Shown one piece after another: positions 8,172 to 16,606 of a DNA stretch of 63,175 nt. The position numbers were made by a program, and so were the translations under genes. The notes under the pieces are model-generated. The model did no database searches and was not told the DNA's origin. It was given only the letters and a program-made list of their open reading frames with translations. Each line of letters opens with the position of its first letter. Positions within the stretch are counted from its first letter, which is position 1. This stretch comes from Roseburia sp. Its GTDB lineage: Bacteria > Bacillota > Clostridia > Lachnospirales > Lachnospiraceae. The stretch spans positions 1 to 63,175 of the forward strand of contig JAMPFA010000005.1 of assembly GCA_023664725.1 (NCBI GenBank). Reading direction: 5' to 3'.

Positions 8172-8426
8172 ATGCAAAATATTAAACCAATATCTGATTT
8201 GAAAAATTATAAGTCAGTTATAGACGAAGTATCCTATGGAAACAGGGTTTATCTTACCCGCAATGGCCATGATTCATGTGTGCTTATAGACATGCAGGAA
8301 TTAGATGAATTGGACAAGCAGAAAGCATTGAATCAATTATTGTTAAAATTGCAGGAGGCAGAAAAATCTGTGATTACAGAGGGAACGATATCCGCAGACA
8401 AATTAGAAGAGGAACTGGGGGTATAG
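8172..8426 (+). CDS. Phd/YefM family antitoxin
   Basis: This 84-residue protein begins MQNIKPISDLKNY and continues with YLTRNGHDSCVLIDMQELDEL, the beta-strand and turn pattern of the Phd/YefM DNA-binding domain. The charged C-terminal helix region after residue 55 would wrap the toxin. GGAG at 8160-8163 lies 8 bases before the ATG; a GTG nine bases upstream overlaps that site and is not used. The toxin gene follows after 4 bases. The pair should repress its own promoter, as in other type II systems. Confidence 0.85.
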   Translation: MQNIKPISDLKNYKSVIDEVSYGNRVYLTRNGHDSCVLIDMQELDELDKQKALNQLLLKLQEAEKSVITEGTISADKLEEELGV

Positions 8427-8430
8427 TGGT

Positions 8431-8781
8431 TTGGCTAGATTGGAATACTCACAGATTGTCAGAAGAAAGTTGAAACAGTTACGCAATGAATTGACACAAA
8501 ATTATGGAGAAATGAATTCAAAAAAGATTATAGGCAATATAATGAATCATATCAGACGACTGGAAACATTCCCGCAATCAGGTACAAAAATTTCGTCACG
8601 ATATGATATCGAATGTGATTATAGTTATCTTTTTGTAGAGCATAACTATTTCTTTTATCGTATAAAAGATAAAGATACAATACTTATTTTGGATATGTTT
8701 CACGAAAAGGAAGATTTTATGCGGAAAATGTTTGGAATTACAACGACTTCGCAGGAAACAATCGATTACTGGGGAGAGTAA
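8431..8781 (+). CDS. RelE/ParE family toxin
   Basis: A 116-residue protein with the RelE/ParE pattern: an N-terminal basic helix pair (RRKLKQLRNEL), a central LETFPQSGTKISSRYD, then the strands YSYLFVEHNYFFYRIK and TILILDMFHEKEDFM. The start is TTG with GGGGG about 9 bases upstream; no ATG start is available near the antitoxin. The 4-base gap from the antitoxin gene implies co-translation. Whether it cuts mRNA on the ribosome or poisons gyrase cannot be told from family membership. Confidence 0.85.
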   Translation: MARLEYSQIVRRKLKQLRNELTQNYGEMNSKKIIGNIMNHIRRLETFPQSGTKISSRYDIECDYSYLFVEHNYFFYRIKDKDTILILDMFHEKEDFMRKMFGITTTSQETIDYWGE

Positions 8782-8922
8782 TGCTAAATCAACTTGCCAT
8801 ATATATTTTGTGGAGAAAAATAAGCTGTTGGGGCGGCAGGAAGAGGAAAGGGGACAAAATTAACTGCAAGACGCAGGGCAGGCGAACCTGTGCCGACTAT
8901 AAAACGAAAAAAGGAGAATGGC

Positions 8923-9102
8923 ATGAAGGAGTACAAAATGGTTTATCTGAACAAGGGGTTAAAGTTTTCCAGGGAAAAGGATTTGGAGCAGTCGGAAATG
9001 ATTTTAAACAAATACGTGTCCGCAGGGTGGGAGCTCCAGCAGGTGGTGTCCCCCTCTGATATGGCAGGGGTGCTTGTGGCGGTTCTCTATCGGGAAAGGT
9101 GA
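8923..9102 (+). CDS. DUF4177 domain small protein, 59 aa
   Basis: The protein begins MKEYKMVYLNKG and ends SDMAGVLVAVLYRER, with the central AGWELQQVV that marks the DUF4177 family (a short strand, a helix, then GWEL and further strands). AAAAGGAG lies just before the ATG. An alternative frame over the same DNA is not supported. Its function is unknown. It ends 3 bases before the SMI1-like gene. Confidence 0.75.
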   Translation: MKEYKMVYLNKGLKFSREKDLEQSEMILNKYVSAGWELQQVVSPSDMAGVLVAVLYRER

Positions 9103-9105
9103 GCT

Positions 9106-9681
9106 ATGATAAAAGAATTACTGATGAAATACATTGCCCTGTCGGACGCAGTGAGGCCTGGTTACAGCGGCAGTCTAGGTCAGGCCAATCAAGAATGGGA
9201 GATGGCCTTTTCGGCAATAACGCCTGTGATTCCTGTTTTTTTCCGGGAAATATATTGCAGGTGGGAAGGCACAAAAAGGGAAATGGAAAATCAGCCCTAT
9301 ATGGACTTTATTCCAGGGTACAGGCTGATACATATCGGGGAATTGGCACAGGAGTATCACGCCCTGCTGGAAAATTTGGAGCTGGATGATGTCTGCGAGG
9401 CTGAGATAGAAAGTATCATTCCTATATTGGCAGATGATGCATCCTGCTATATCTGTTATGTGAAAACACGCAGGAATCAAGAGGCTGTTTTTAGTTATTC
9501 GCCGGAGGAGGGTTTGGAGAGAATGCATGATTCGGTGGAGGCGTTTCTGAAAACGATAATCGCTTTTTATGAGGAAAAGGTATATTTTAAGGATGAAGAC
9601 GGTTTCCTTGATTACGACTTTGACAGGGAGGGGACAGTCGGGGCAGCATGGAATCCGGGGATTGAATATTGGATAGGTTGA
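9106..9681 (+). CDS. SMI1/KNR4 (SUKH)-like protein
   Basis: A 191-residue acidic, soluble protein. The segment DFIPGYRLIHIGELAQEYHALLE is similar to the core of SMI1/KNR4 proteins, and the late CYICYVKTRRNQEAVFSY and FLKTIIAFYEE stretches fit the end of that fold. SUKH-fold proteins often act as immunity proteins against polymorphic toxins, but no cognate toxin gene is visible here. The start is 3 bases after the DUF4177 gene. Confidence 0.55.
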   Translation: MIKELLMKYIALSDAVRPGYSGSLGQANQEWEMAFSAITPVIPVFFREIYCRWEGTKREMENQPYMDFIPGYRLIHIGELAQEYHALLENLELDDVCEAEIESIIPILADDASCYICYVKTRRNQEAVFSYSPEEGLERMHDSVEAFLKTIIAFYEEKVYFKDEDGFLDYDFDREGTVGAAWNPGIEYWIG

Positions 9682-9703
9682 ATTTTGGAGAGGAGGCGCC
9701 GTT

Positions 9704-11257
9704 GTGACGATAGAAGAAATATTGGCATTTGAGGAGATGCAGATCTTCGACAGAAAAAGCATTCATATTACCCCAAAAGCTTTAGCCATACCAATTATAG
9801 CGTTTGCCAACGCTGATGGCGGGACGGTTGCCATTGGAATATCGGATAAAACAGGCAGGATTGAGGGGGTAGATTATGATGTCCAGGCATTAAATGAGCT
9901 TTTGCGGGTACCTTTTGATTTTTGCATTCCTGCGGTGAAAGCAGAGATAGAAAAAGTGGGCTGCATAGATTTTCAGGGAAGGGAAAACCATGTGCTTTTG
10001 ATGCATGTGGAGCCAAGCATGGAGGTACATGCAAACCAGGCGGATGAAGTTTTCATGCGTGTGGGGGATAAGTCCAGGAAACTTACATTTGAGGAGCGGA
10101 CACAGTTGATGTATGACAAGGGGGAACGGTTTTTTGAGGATCAACCTGTCCCGGAGGCAGGCATCGAAGACATTGATTTGGAATTTGTCAAAAATTATAT
10201 GGCCAAAATCGGCTATTCCAAAACGCCGATGGAATATCTGAGGGAAAACAAAGGATTTGTAAGGGAATGGAATGGAAAAGAGCAGGTAAGCTCGGCGGCC
10301 ATATTGCTGTTTGGGAAAAATCCCCAGTTGTATTTTCCAAGGGCCCGTATACGCTTTATCCGTTATGGGGGAACGGAGGAATCTGTGGGAGCGGAACGGA
10401 ATGTTGTCAAGGATGTTATTTTTGAGGGGACAATATTGCAAATGATAACGGATGTCGTGGCATATCTGGACACACAGGTTAAGGGGAAGACCTATCTGGG
10501 GAGAGACGGGCGTTTTGTCACAGAAGAATATCCGAAGTTTGTCCGGCAGGAAATGATTGTCAATGCCGTTATGCACCGTGATTACAGTATTCGTGAAACC
10601 GATATTCAGATAAAACTGTTTGATGGCAGGATTGTGGTGGAAAGCCCCGGAAAATTGCCGGGACTTGTAAAGACAGATAATATCCGCCATACGCATTTTT
10701 CAAGAAATCCTAAGATTGCAGAATTTTTGAAGGCGTACAGCTTTGTAAAGGAATACGGCGAGGGGGTTGACCGTATGTGCAAGGAGTTGGAGGCGATTGG
10801 CTTGCAGGGACCGGAATACAGGGTCAATGCTTTTATGCTGCAGGCAATCGTCAAGAATGATATGTTGCATGAAGAAACCTTACAGGTTGAGGAAGGGAGC
10901 CAGGATTTTGTTTATGAAAAACCATGGTTTGGAGAGAAAAACCACGGTTTGACGATTGAAAAACCACTGTTTGAAGTTGTGGATGATGCAGTGGAACATG
11001 GGGAACTGACGCCAGTCATTGCAGGCAATGTGAAAAGAATTGTGGAAACCTTTGCAGCAAATCAAATTTTTGGCCGAAAGGAGATAAAAGAGGAATTGGG
11101 GTATGGGGATTACAAGGCGGGAAAGGCGGTTGAGGCGATGAAATTGTTAAGTATGGTCCTTCCTGCGGAGGGAAAAGGGAAAGGAAAATACGTTTTGAAC
11201 ATGGAAATGGCAGGAGGCAAAAGACATGATATTGAAGAATCCCTATCCGATCTGTGA
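9704..11257 (+). CDS. AlbA_2 (Schlafen-like) and HATPase domain regulator
   Basis: A 517-residue protein. The N-terminal domain shows IIAFANADGGTVAIGISD near residues 28-46, the signature of AlbA_2 domains, followed by FMRVGDKSRKLTFEER. A second domain carries EMIVNAVMHRDYSI near residue 285, then VVESPGKLPG and EYGEGVDRMCKELE, the nucleotide-binding pattern of the COG2865 ATP-binding regulators. The C-terminal 60 residues look like a winged helix (GRKEIKEELGYGDYKAGKAV). The start is GTG with GAGGAGG 9 bases upstream. It overlaps the next gene by 32 bases. It is likely a transcription or RNA-linked regulator. Confidence 0.8.
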   Translation: MTIEEILAFEEMQIFDRKSIHITPKALAIPIIAFANADGGTVAIGISDKTGRIEGVDYDVQALNELLRVPFDFCIPAVKAEIEKVGCIDFQGRENHVLLMHVEPSMEVHANQADEVFMRVGDKSRKLTFEERTQLMYDKGERFFEDQPVPEAGIEDIDLEFVKNYMAKIGYSKTPMEYLRENKGFVREWNGKEQVSSAAILLFGKNPQLYFPRARIRFIRYGGTEESVGAERNVVKDVIFEGTILQMITDVVAYLDTQVKGKTYLGRDGRFVTEEYPKFVRQEMIVNAVMHRDYSIRETDIQIKLFDGRIVVESPGKLPGLVKTDNIRHTHFSRNPKIAEFLKAYSFVKEYGEGVDRMCKELEAIGLQGPEYRVNAFMLQAIVKNDMLHEETLQVEEGSQDFVYEKPWFGEKNHGLTIEKPLFEVVDDAVEHGELTPVIAGNVKRIVETFAANQIFGRKEIKEELGYGDYKAGKAVEAMKLLSMVLPAEGKGKGKYVLNMEMAGGKRHDIEESLSDL

Positions 11258-11993
11258 ATTTGATACCAGTAAAAATCCAATTATCCAGGCGGCAAATTTT
11301 TTAGAAAAAAGCCTTCCAGAAAAATGTGTGATTACTTTTTTTAGGAAGGAGCTGGAACAGTTTGTTGCAAAAAACAATCTTCCGGTCATTGGTTACCTGA
11401 AATCAGAGGTGTTTGATATACCTATTTATGAATATGCATATGGCACGGACAGGCTTTGCATTGCAATGGCGTTTTGTGGCGCACCGGGTGCGGCTGTAAC
11501 GCTGGAGGAACTACATGCCATGGGCTGTGAAAGGTTTATCGTCTGCGGGGGAGCGGGAGCCTTGACACAGGACAGTAAGGTGGGGGAAATCATTGTTCCC
11601 GTCTCTGCGGTCAGGGATGAGGGAACATCCTATCATTACATAGAGCCATCCAGCGAAATTGAATGCCAGAAAGAGGCGGTTGAAAGGGTTGTCTCCTGTT
11701 TGGAGCAAATGGGGATTTCCTTTACCACAGGAAAGACGTGGACAAGCGACGCCATATACCGGGAAACCCCGGATATGGTTGCGTTAAGGCGGAATCAGGG
11801 GTGTATCACGGTGGAGATGGAGGCGGCGGCCTTTTTTGCGGTGTCCCGGTATTATGATATTCCTCTTGTCCAACTGTTATATGCCGGTGACGATGTAAGC
11901 GGCGAGGTGTGGGATGACCGAAATTGGAACCAGCAAGAGAATGTACGGTATCATCTGCTTGCCACTGCCGTTGAGATTATAAAGAAATTTTAA
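11226..11993 (+). CDS. nucleoside phosphorylase (PNP/UDP family)
   Basis: A 255-residue protein of the purine/uridine phosphorylase family. Seen motifs are AMAFCGAPGAAVTLEELHAM, the glycine-rich FIVCGGAGAL near residue 105 and the ribose-binding VEMEAAAFFAVSRYY near residue 200. The late DDVSGEVWDDRNW is a common C-terminal feature of the uridine-phosphorylase-like subgroup. Its ATG has CAGGAGG 8 bases upstream, inside the end of the AlbA_2 gene, so its translation is coupled to that gene. It should split nucleosides with phosphate, base preference unknown. Confidence 0.85.
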   Translation: MILKNPYPICEFDTSKNPIIQAANFLEKSLPEKCVITFFRKELEQFVAKNNLPVIGYLKSEVFDIPIYEYAYGTDRLCIAMAFCGAPGAAVTLEELHAMGCERFIVCGGAGALTQDSKVGEIIVPVSAVRDEGTSYHYIEPSSEIECQKEAVERVVSCLEQMGISFTTGKTWTSDAIYRETPDMVALRRNQGCITVEMEAAAFFAVSRYYDIPLVQLLYAGDDVSGEVWDDRNWNQQENVRYHLLATAVEIIKKF

Positions 11994-12006
11994 GGAGGAA
12001 ACCAAA

Positions 12007-12366
12007 ATGGATATAAAGACCATCGCATCACAGTTTTGCAATGGCGGCTGGGAGCGGGTTCTCGTTGCCCTGGACAATCAAAACATCTGTGGTTTTTGCA
12101 CTGTCGCTGCGACCGACTGCATCCCGGATCTGCCCTACACCCCTTACATCGGCTATTTGTTTGTGGGGGAGGCATACAGGGGGCGCAGGCTTAGCCAGGA
12201 ATTGATACAATACGCCATGGCTTTTCTGAAGGCTGTGGGTTTCGACAGGGCGCATATCATAAGCGACCATGAAAACCTGTATGAAAAATATGGCTTTCAG
12301 ATTATAGACCGTAGGCCCGCCCCCTGGGGCGCTATGCAAAACATTTATATGCAGCTTTTATCTTGA
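12007..12366 (+). CDS. short GNAT family acetyltransferase (119 aa)
   Basis: A compact GNAT domain. TPYIGYLFVGEAYRGRRLSQEL carries strand 4 and the acetyl-CoA loop RGRRLS, and ENLYEKYGFQIIDRRPAPWG is the ending motif. At 119 residues it lacks most of the usual N-terminal helices (family members are normally 140-170), so it may be a minimal form. TAAGGAGG lies 7 bases before the ATG, 13 bases after the phosphorylase stop. Confidence 0.75.
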   Translation: MDIKTIASQFCNGGWERVLVALDNQNICGFCTVAATDCIPDLPYTPYIGYLFVGEAYRGRRLSQELIQYAMAFLKAVGFDRAHIISDHENLYEKYGFQIIDRRPAPWGAMQNIYMQLLS

Positions 12367-12410
12367 CGGGAAATTTTTAACGCCCGTGAGTATGGAACAG
12401 GAGGTACATT

Positions 12411-13535
12411 ATGCAATTTCAAATCAAAGAAGAATCAGGGGTTTCCAACAGAGGAAACCAGTTTCGTTTAAAAAAAGTGATAAACCGTGCAGCCGCCGGG
12501 GAAAAGCTCACCATCGCATTTTTGGGGGGCTCCATCACCCAGGGCAGCCTTGCAAGCCGGATCGATCTGTGCTATGCCTCACGGGTCTCAAACTGGTGGC
12601 GGGAAACATATCCCCAGGGGGATTTTACTTTTATCAATGGGGGAATCGGCGGAACCACCTCGCATTTTGGCACGGCGAGGGTGGCGGAGGACGTGCTTAG
12701 CCACCGCCCCGATTTGGTGTTTGTGGAGTTTAGCGTAAACGATGACCCCACTCCTTTTTTCCAAGAAACCTACGAGGGGCTGCTCAGGAAAATCCTCCTC
12801 TTTGACACCTCCCCGGCGGTGGTGTTAATCCACAATGTACGCTACGACACCGGGGGAAACGCCCAGACCATACATGCTGCCCTAGGCAGATATTACGGCC
12901 TGCCGGGGGTCAGTATGCAGAACACAATATTTCCGGCGGTGGTATCCGGGAACCTTCCGGTGCGGGATATCACGGAGGACGACCTTCACCCCAACGATTT
13001 GGGGCATGAGCTGGTGGCGGGAGTGGTTACCTCCTTTTTGGAATCGGTGGATAGGGACAGGGAGACAAAGGAACCTTCCTATGCAGTGCCGGAAAAACCC
13101 ATGACCCAAAACCGCTACGAAAACTGCACCCGCTACAACAACAAAAATCTCTCCGTCAGTGTATCTGATTTTGTCAGGGACGAAGAGCCCCAGCAGGGGA
13201 TAACGGATATTTTCAAAAACGGGTTTTACTCGGCAAAACAAGATGCCCTTCTAAAATGCCGTGTGGCGGGCAGCGAGCTTGCCATCCAGTACAGAAAGAG
13301 CGTCAGGCATCCCGCCCCCCTGGCGGAGCTGGTGATAGACGATGACCGGGAACACAAAATCCTGCTGGACGGAAATTTTGACGAGGACTGGGGGGACTGC
13401 CTGTTTTTGCAGCCGGTGTTAATTCACGGGGAGAGCAAAACCCATACATTGGAGATACGGATTGTGGCGGCGGAGGATGAGCAGATTCCCTTTTACCTAA
13501 ACGCTGTGATTGCAGCGGATGCCGCAGGCAGATAG
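12411..13535 (+). CDS. SGNH/GDSL-type esterase
   Basis: A 374-residue hydrolase with all SGNH blocks: FLGGSITQG (nucleophile Ser), NGGIGGTTSHFG (Gly), VEFSVNDD (Asn) and DDLHPNDLGHELVA (Asp and His). A C-terminal region of about 140 residues could be a carbohydrate-binding or jelly-roll domain. No signal peptide is present, so it is cytoplasmic and likely de-acetylates intracellular sugars or oligosaccharides. From here the base composition is clearly more GC-rich than in the genes to the left. It is followed by manA, which suggests a sugar context. Confidence 0.85.
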   Translation: MQFQIKEESGVSNRGNQFRLKKVINRAAAGEKLTIAFLGGSITQGSLASRIDLCYASRVSNWWRETYPQGDFTFINGGIGGTTSHFGTARVAEDVLSHRPDLVFVEFSVNDDPTPFFQETYEGLLRKILLFDTSPAVVLIHNVRYDTGGNAQTIHAALGRYYGLPGVSMQNTIFPAVVSGNLPVRDITEDDLHPNDLGHELVAGVVTSFLESVDRDRETKEPSYAVPEKPMTQNRYENCTRYNNKNLSVSVSDFVRDEEPQQGITDIFKNGFYSAKQDALLKCRVAGSELAIQYRKSVRHPAPLAELVIDDDREHKILLDGNFDEDWGDCLFLQPVLIHGESKTHTLEIRIVAAEDEQIPFYLNAVIAADAAGR

Positions 13536-13582
13536 ACAGTGGAAAGATTGCAGATAGAATAAAAGTTGAGAGGAGCAAACCA

Positions 13583-14521
13583 ATGAACCAAATCTTGTTT
13601 TTAACACCGATATTCAAGCAAATGGTCTGGGGGGGAAACCGTCTGGCCACCGAATTTGGATACCCGATCCCCGGCGACGACACCGGGGAGTGCTGGGGCA
13701 TCTGCGCCCACCCAAGCGGCGATGCAAAGGTGAGAGCAGAGGGCATAGAGGGAAAAACCCTCTCCCAGCTCTGGAAGGAACGCCCGGAGCTTTTCGGAAG
13801 GATGAAAGGCGACCGTTTCCCCCTGCTGATCAAAATTATCGACGCCAGGGCCGATTTGAGCATCCAGGTTCACCCCGACGATGCCTACGCAGCCGCCCAT
13901 GAAAATGGCTCTCTTGGAAAAATGGAGTGCTGGTATGTAATCGACTGCCCCAAGGACGCAAGGCTTGTGCTGGGGCACAACGCCGAAAGCCCGGCCAGGG
14001 TGCGGGAATTGATTGAGGGGGAGCAGTGGGAGGAGTTCTTGCGGTATGTCCCTGTGAAAAAGGGGGATTTTATCCAGATTGACCCGGGGACGGTACACGC
14101 CATCACCACGGGATGCCTGCTCTTAGAAACCCAGCAGAACAGCGACATTACCTACCGTGTCTACGATTATGGCAGATTGAGCAACGGAAAGCCCAGGGAG
14201 CTCCACGTGCAAAAAAGCATCGACGTGATCGCCGCCCCGGCAGCTCCGGCAGAAAATATGGTGACACATGCGAAAAACCTCTCCCAAAATGTCTGGAACC
14301 AACTGATTTCCTGTCAGTACTATACCGTGTGGAAACTGGATTTGGAGGGGGAGATGAGCTTTGAGCAAAAATATCCCTTCCTCAATGTCAGCGTGATAGA
14401 GGGGGAGGCGCAGTTAAACGGGACAAACATCAAGAAGGGAGATCATTTCATACTTCCGGCGGAGTATGGCATGGCTAAACTTCGTGGAAAGGCAGAGCTT
14501 ATCGCCTCCGCCGCAAAATAG
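13583..14521 (+). CDS. manA: mannose-6-phosphate isomerase, class I
   Basis: It interconverts mannose 6-phosphate and fructose 6-phosphate. The 312 residues match the short bacterial class I type. Zinc ligands are visible in SIQVHPDD (His), GKMECWYV (Glu) and GTVHAIT (His), and the QNSDITYRVYDYGR signature is intact. The N-terminal PIFKQMVWGG is the usual start. The gene follows the SGNH esterase by 47 bases with GAGAGGAG before the ATG, and ends at a strong terminator. Confidence 0.93.
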   Translation: MNQILFLTPIFKQMVWGGNRLATEFGYPIPGDDTGECWGICAHPSGDAKVRAEGIEGKTLSQLWKERPELFGRMKGDRFPLLIKIIDARADLSIQVHPDDAYAAAHENGSLGKMECWYVIDCPKDARLVLGHNAESPARVRELIEGEQWEEFLRYVPVKKGDFIQIDPGTVHAITTGCLLLETQQNSDITYRVYDYGRLSNGKPRELHVQKSIDVIAAPAAPAENMVTHAKNLSQNVWNQLISCQYYTVWKLDLEGEMSFEQKYPFLNVSVIEGEAQLNGTNIKKGDHFILPAEYGMAKLRGKAELIASAAK

Positions 14522-14524
14522 AAG

Positions 14525-14566
14525 AAAACCGCTGTGCAGGGCAAAAAAGCTTTGCACAGCGGTTTT
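14525..14566. terminator. bidirectional terminator between manA and the Rpn gene
   Basis: AAAACCGCTGTGCA (14525-14538) pairs with 14553-14566. The A tract on one side and T tract on the other let it serve both converging genes. Confidence 0.85.
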
Positions 14567-14571
14567 ACTTT

Positions 14572-15555
14572 TTAGATAGCTTGTTTTCCAAACATATTGA
14601 AATATTCCTGGGCTTTCTGTAAGGATACGTTCAGTTTGTGCTGCAGCCTTTCCAGAATGTCTGTTTCGGAAAGGCCAAGATCCAGCCCGGTCTCAATGAT
14701 GCCCTCGGCTTTCCCTTTGGCTATTCCCTCAACTATTCCTTCTTTTTTTATTTCTTCAAATAACGTACACATAGTCACATCCCCTTTCCTGGATAATGCA
14801 TGATAGTCAATGTTTAAGTTGGCGGCGCCGGCGACGGTCATCACCACCGTTTTGTCCACTTCATGTTCCTTCGCATATTCTATGACTTTTTTTCTCGCCT
14901 CCTCTTTTGTGATGCCATTGGCAAGGACTACTTTTAACATATCGAAAAAGGCGATATTGTTTGTGTTGTGGAGTGTCAAGTCATTCTGCCTTGCCTCCAC
15001 GAGGAACATTTTGTAATCATTTACAAATGGTTTCATCCTATCCGGAATGTCAAGCATTTCGTGCAGAGTGACGGCTCCGTCCCAGGGAGTGTCGCCGTAG
15101 TAAATGACAACCGTGATAACAGGGGCAAATTTGTCCGTCTTTTTCATCCGGGACAGATATTCATCTTCCGCAAGGCCCTTTGCGGTATGGAATTTTTTGG
15201 CGTTGTCCTCATACTGTTTTTTGTAGATGCCGTAATCGTATCCCAGGATGCGCATAGGCATGGCGTAGTGTACATGCTCCTGTGACTCAATCCCAAGCAT
15301 GGCAAAGCTTACCCCCTGTGTCAGGGATTTTTTGCAGATTTTTATGTTGTCCCGGGAGGCCCTGATGCTTTCGGCGTATTCCCTGTGCTCCAAGAGGGAG
15401 GATTCGTCTGTGTCTGCATCCACCAGCTCCTGGGGAGAGATGATTTGCTGTCCGTGGAAGAGAACGGCGTTGAAGAAGTCGGCAAACTGCCTGTTGTCAT
15501 TCCAGTAATTTTTCAGTATGGTGTCAGGCTTTAAATCCTGTGTGTGTTTTGCCAT
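14572..15555 (-). CDS. Rpn/PD-(D/E)XK family nuclease-like protein
   Basis: A 327-residue protein of the recombination-promoting-nuclease or transposase-like family that is abundant in Lachnospiraceae. The N-terminus (DTILKNYWNDNRQFADFFNAVLF) is the usual entry, APVITVVIYYGDTPWDGAVTL near residue 170 is the PD-(D/E)XK core strand region, and the tail has the common repeated EGIAKGKAEGIIE. Such genes multiply in genomes and their role is unclear. It converges on manA. Confidence 0.8.
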   Translation of the reverse strand: MAKHTQDLKPDTILKNYWNDNRQFADFFNAVLFHGQQIISPQELVDADTDESSLLEHREYAESIRASRDNIKICKKSLTQGVSFAMLGIESQEHVHYAMPMRILGYDYGIYKKQYEDNAKKFHTAKGLAEDEYLSRMKKTDKFAPVITVVIYYGDTPWDGAVTLHEMLDIPDRMKPFVNDYKMFLVEARQNDLTLHNTNNIAFFDMLKVVLANGITKEEARKKVIEYAKEHEVDKTVVMTVAGAANLNIDYHALSRKGDVTMCTLFEEIKKEGIVEGIAKGKAEGIIETGLDLGLSETDILERLQHKLNVSLQKAQEYFNMFGKQAI

Positions 15556-15584
15556 TTCGCAGTCCCTTTCTGTTAAGTAATTTT

Positions 15585-15613
15585 AGTATACTATCAAATG
15601 GCAGTCATTTCAA
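15585..15613 (-). promoter_or_regulatory. promoter of the Rpn-like gene
   Basis: On the minus strand TTGAAA (15613-15608), a 17-base spacer and TATACT (15590-15585) lie about 30 bases before the start at 15555. Confidence 0.6.
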
Positions 15614-15842
15614 GTGTGGAATTGTCACGGAAATCAAGTTTCAAAATGCCTGTCTGAATGTCCTTCCTTTTGCCGGAGAGGAAAATGTATTTTATCTTGT
15701 ATCTTGGGCTATGCAACGGAGCGTAGCATAGAAAATCCCAAATGTATACAGTTGTTGGTAGCGTAACCACCCCTTTTCCATTATGATTGTCACATTGGAT
15801 GATTTATTTACAGTTCCTAACAAAAAGAAAGGCGGTTACATA

Positions 15843-16604
15843 ATGGACAGACAGATAGTCATATCGGCAAAGCATTTAAAGAAAGCTTTCGGCAAAGGCG
15901 AGAGCAGGCAGGTGATTTATTCCGACCTGAATATTGATATTTACAAGGGGGATTTCACTGTGATCATGGGTTCTTCGGGGGCGGGGAAGTCCACCCTGAT
16001 GTACTCCCTCTCCGGGATGGACAAGCCGGACGGCGGGGAGATTTTTTTTGACGGGACGGACATTACCAAATTAAACAATGACAAGCTGGCGGTGTTTCGG
16101 CGGGGGGAGTGCGGTTTCGTCTTCCAGCAGATTTACCTGATTGACAAAATGAACCTGATGGACAATGTGGTGACGGCGGGGGTGCTCACCAGCAAGGACA
16201 GGGAGGGCATTAAGAAACGAGCCAGGGAGCTGTTTGACCTGGTGAACCTTCCCGAAAAGACCTGGAAAAAAACTTCCTCCCAGATATCCGGGGGCGAGGC
16301 CCAGCGGGCGGGCATTGTCCGGGCGGTGATTAACAACCCCAACGTGCTCTTTGCGGACGAGCCCACAGGCGCATTAAATTCTGCCAATTCCGGGGCGGTT
16401 TTGGATGTGTTTACCTCGCTCCACCAAAAGGGGCAGAGCATTGTGATGGTGACCCACGACAAGAAATCAGCATTGCGGGGAAACCGCATCATCTATATTA
16501 AGGATGGAAAAATTTTCGGCGAGTGCGATTTGGGGAAATTTGAGCCGGACAATCCAGAGAGAACCGAAAAGCTGGATGCATTTATCAGGGAAATGGGGTG
16601 GTAG
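15843..16604 (+). CDS. MacB/LolD-type ABC transporter ATP-binding protein
   Basis: A 253-residue nucleotide-binding subunit. Walker A is GSSGAGKST, the signature is SGGEAQRAGIVRA and Walker B is VLFADEPTGALN, followed by the switch His in MVTHDKKSALRGN. The DEPTGALN form is typical of FtsX-coupled exporters. ATG 15843 is chosen because AAAGGCGG lies just before it; an upstream ATG has no such site. It overlaps or abuts the permease gene, forming a two-gene export system of the type used for antimicrobial peptides. Confidence 0.9.
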   Translation: MDRQIVISAKHLKKAFGKGESRQVIYSDLNIDIYKGDFTVIMGSSGAGKSTLMYSLSGMDKPDGGEIFFDGTDITKLNNDKLAVFRRGECGFVFQQIYLIDKMNLMDNVVTAGVLTSKDREGIKKRARELFDLVNLPEKTWKKTSSQISGGEAQRAGIVRAVINNPNVLFADEPTGALNSANSGAVLDVFTSLHQKGQSIVMVTHDKKSALRGNRIIYIKDGKIFGECDLGKFEPDNPERTEKLDAFIREMGW

Positions 16605-16606
16605 GA

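Noticed and set aside
8781-9059. 92-codon plus-strand frame after the RelE-type toxin
   Set aside because: It overlaps the DUF4177 gene in another frame and lacks a ribosome site; residues are Gly/Lys/Arg-rich noise.
15709-15731. CTATGC/GCATAG inverted repeat before the MacB-type genes
   Set aside because: Only 6 bp with an 11-base loop and no T tract; not distinguishable from chance.
15556-15842. Promoter for the MacB-type genes
   Set aside because: TTGTCA near 15788 has no usable -10 at 16-18 bases; left unassigned.
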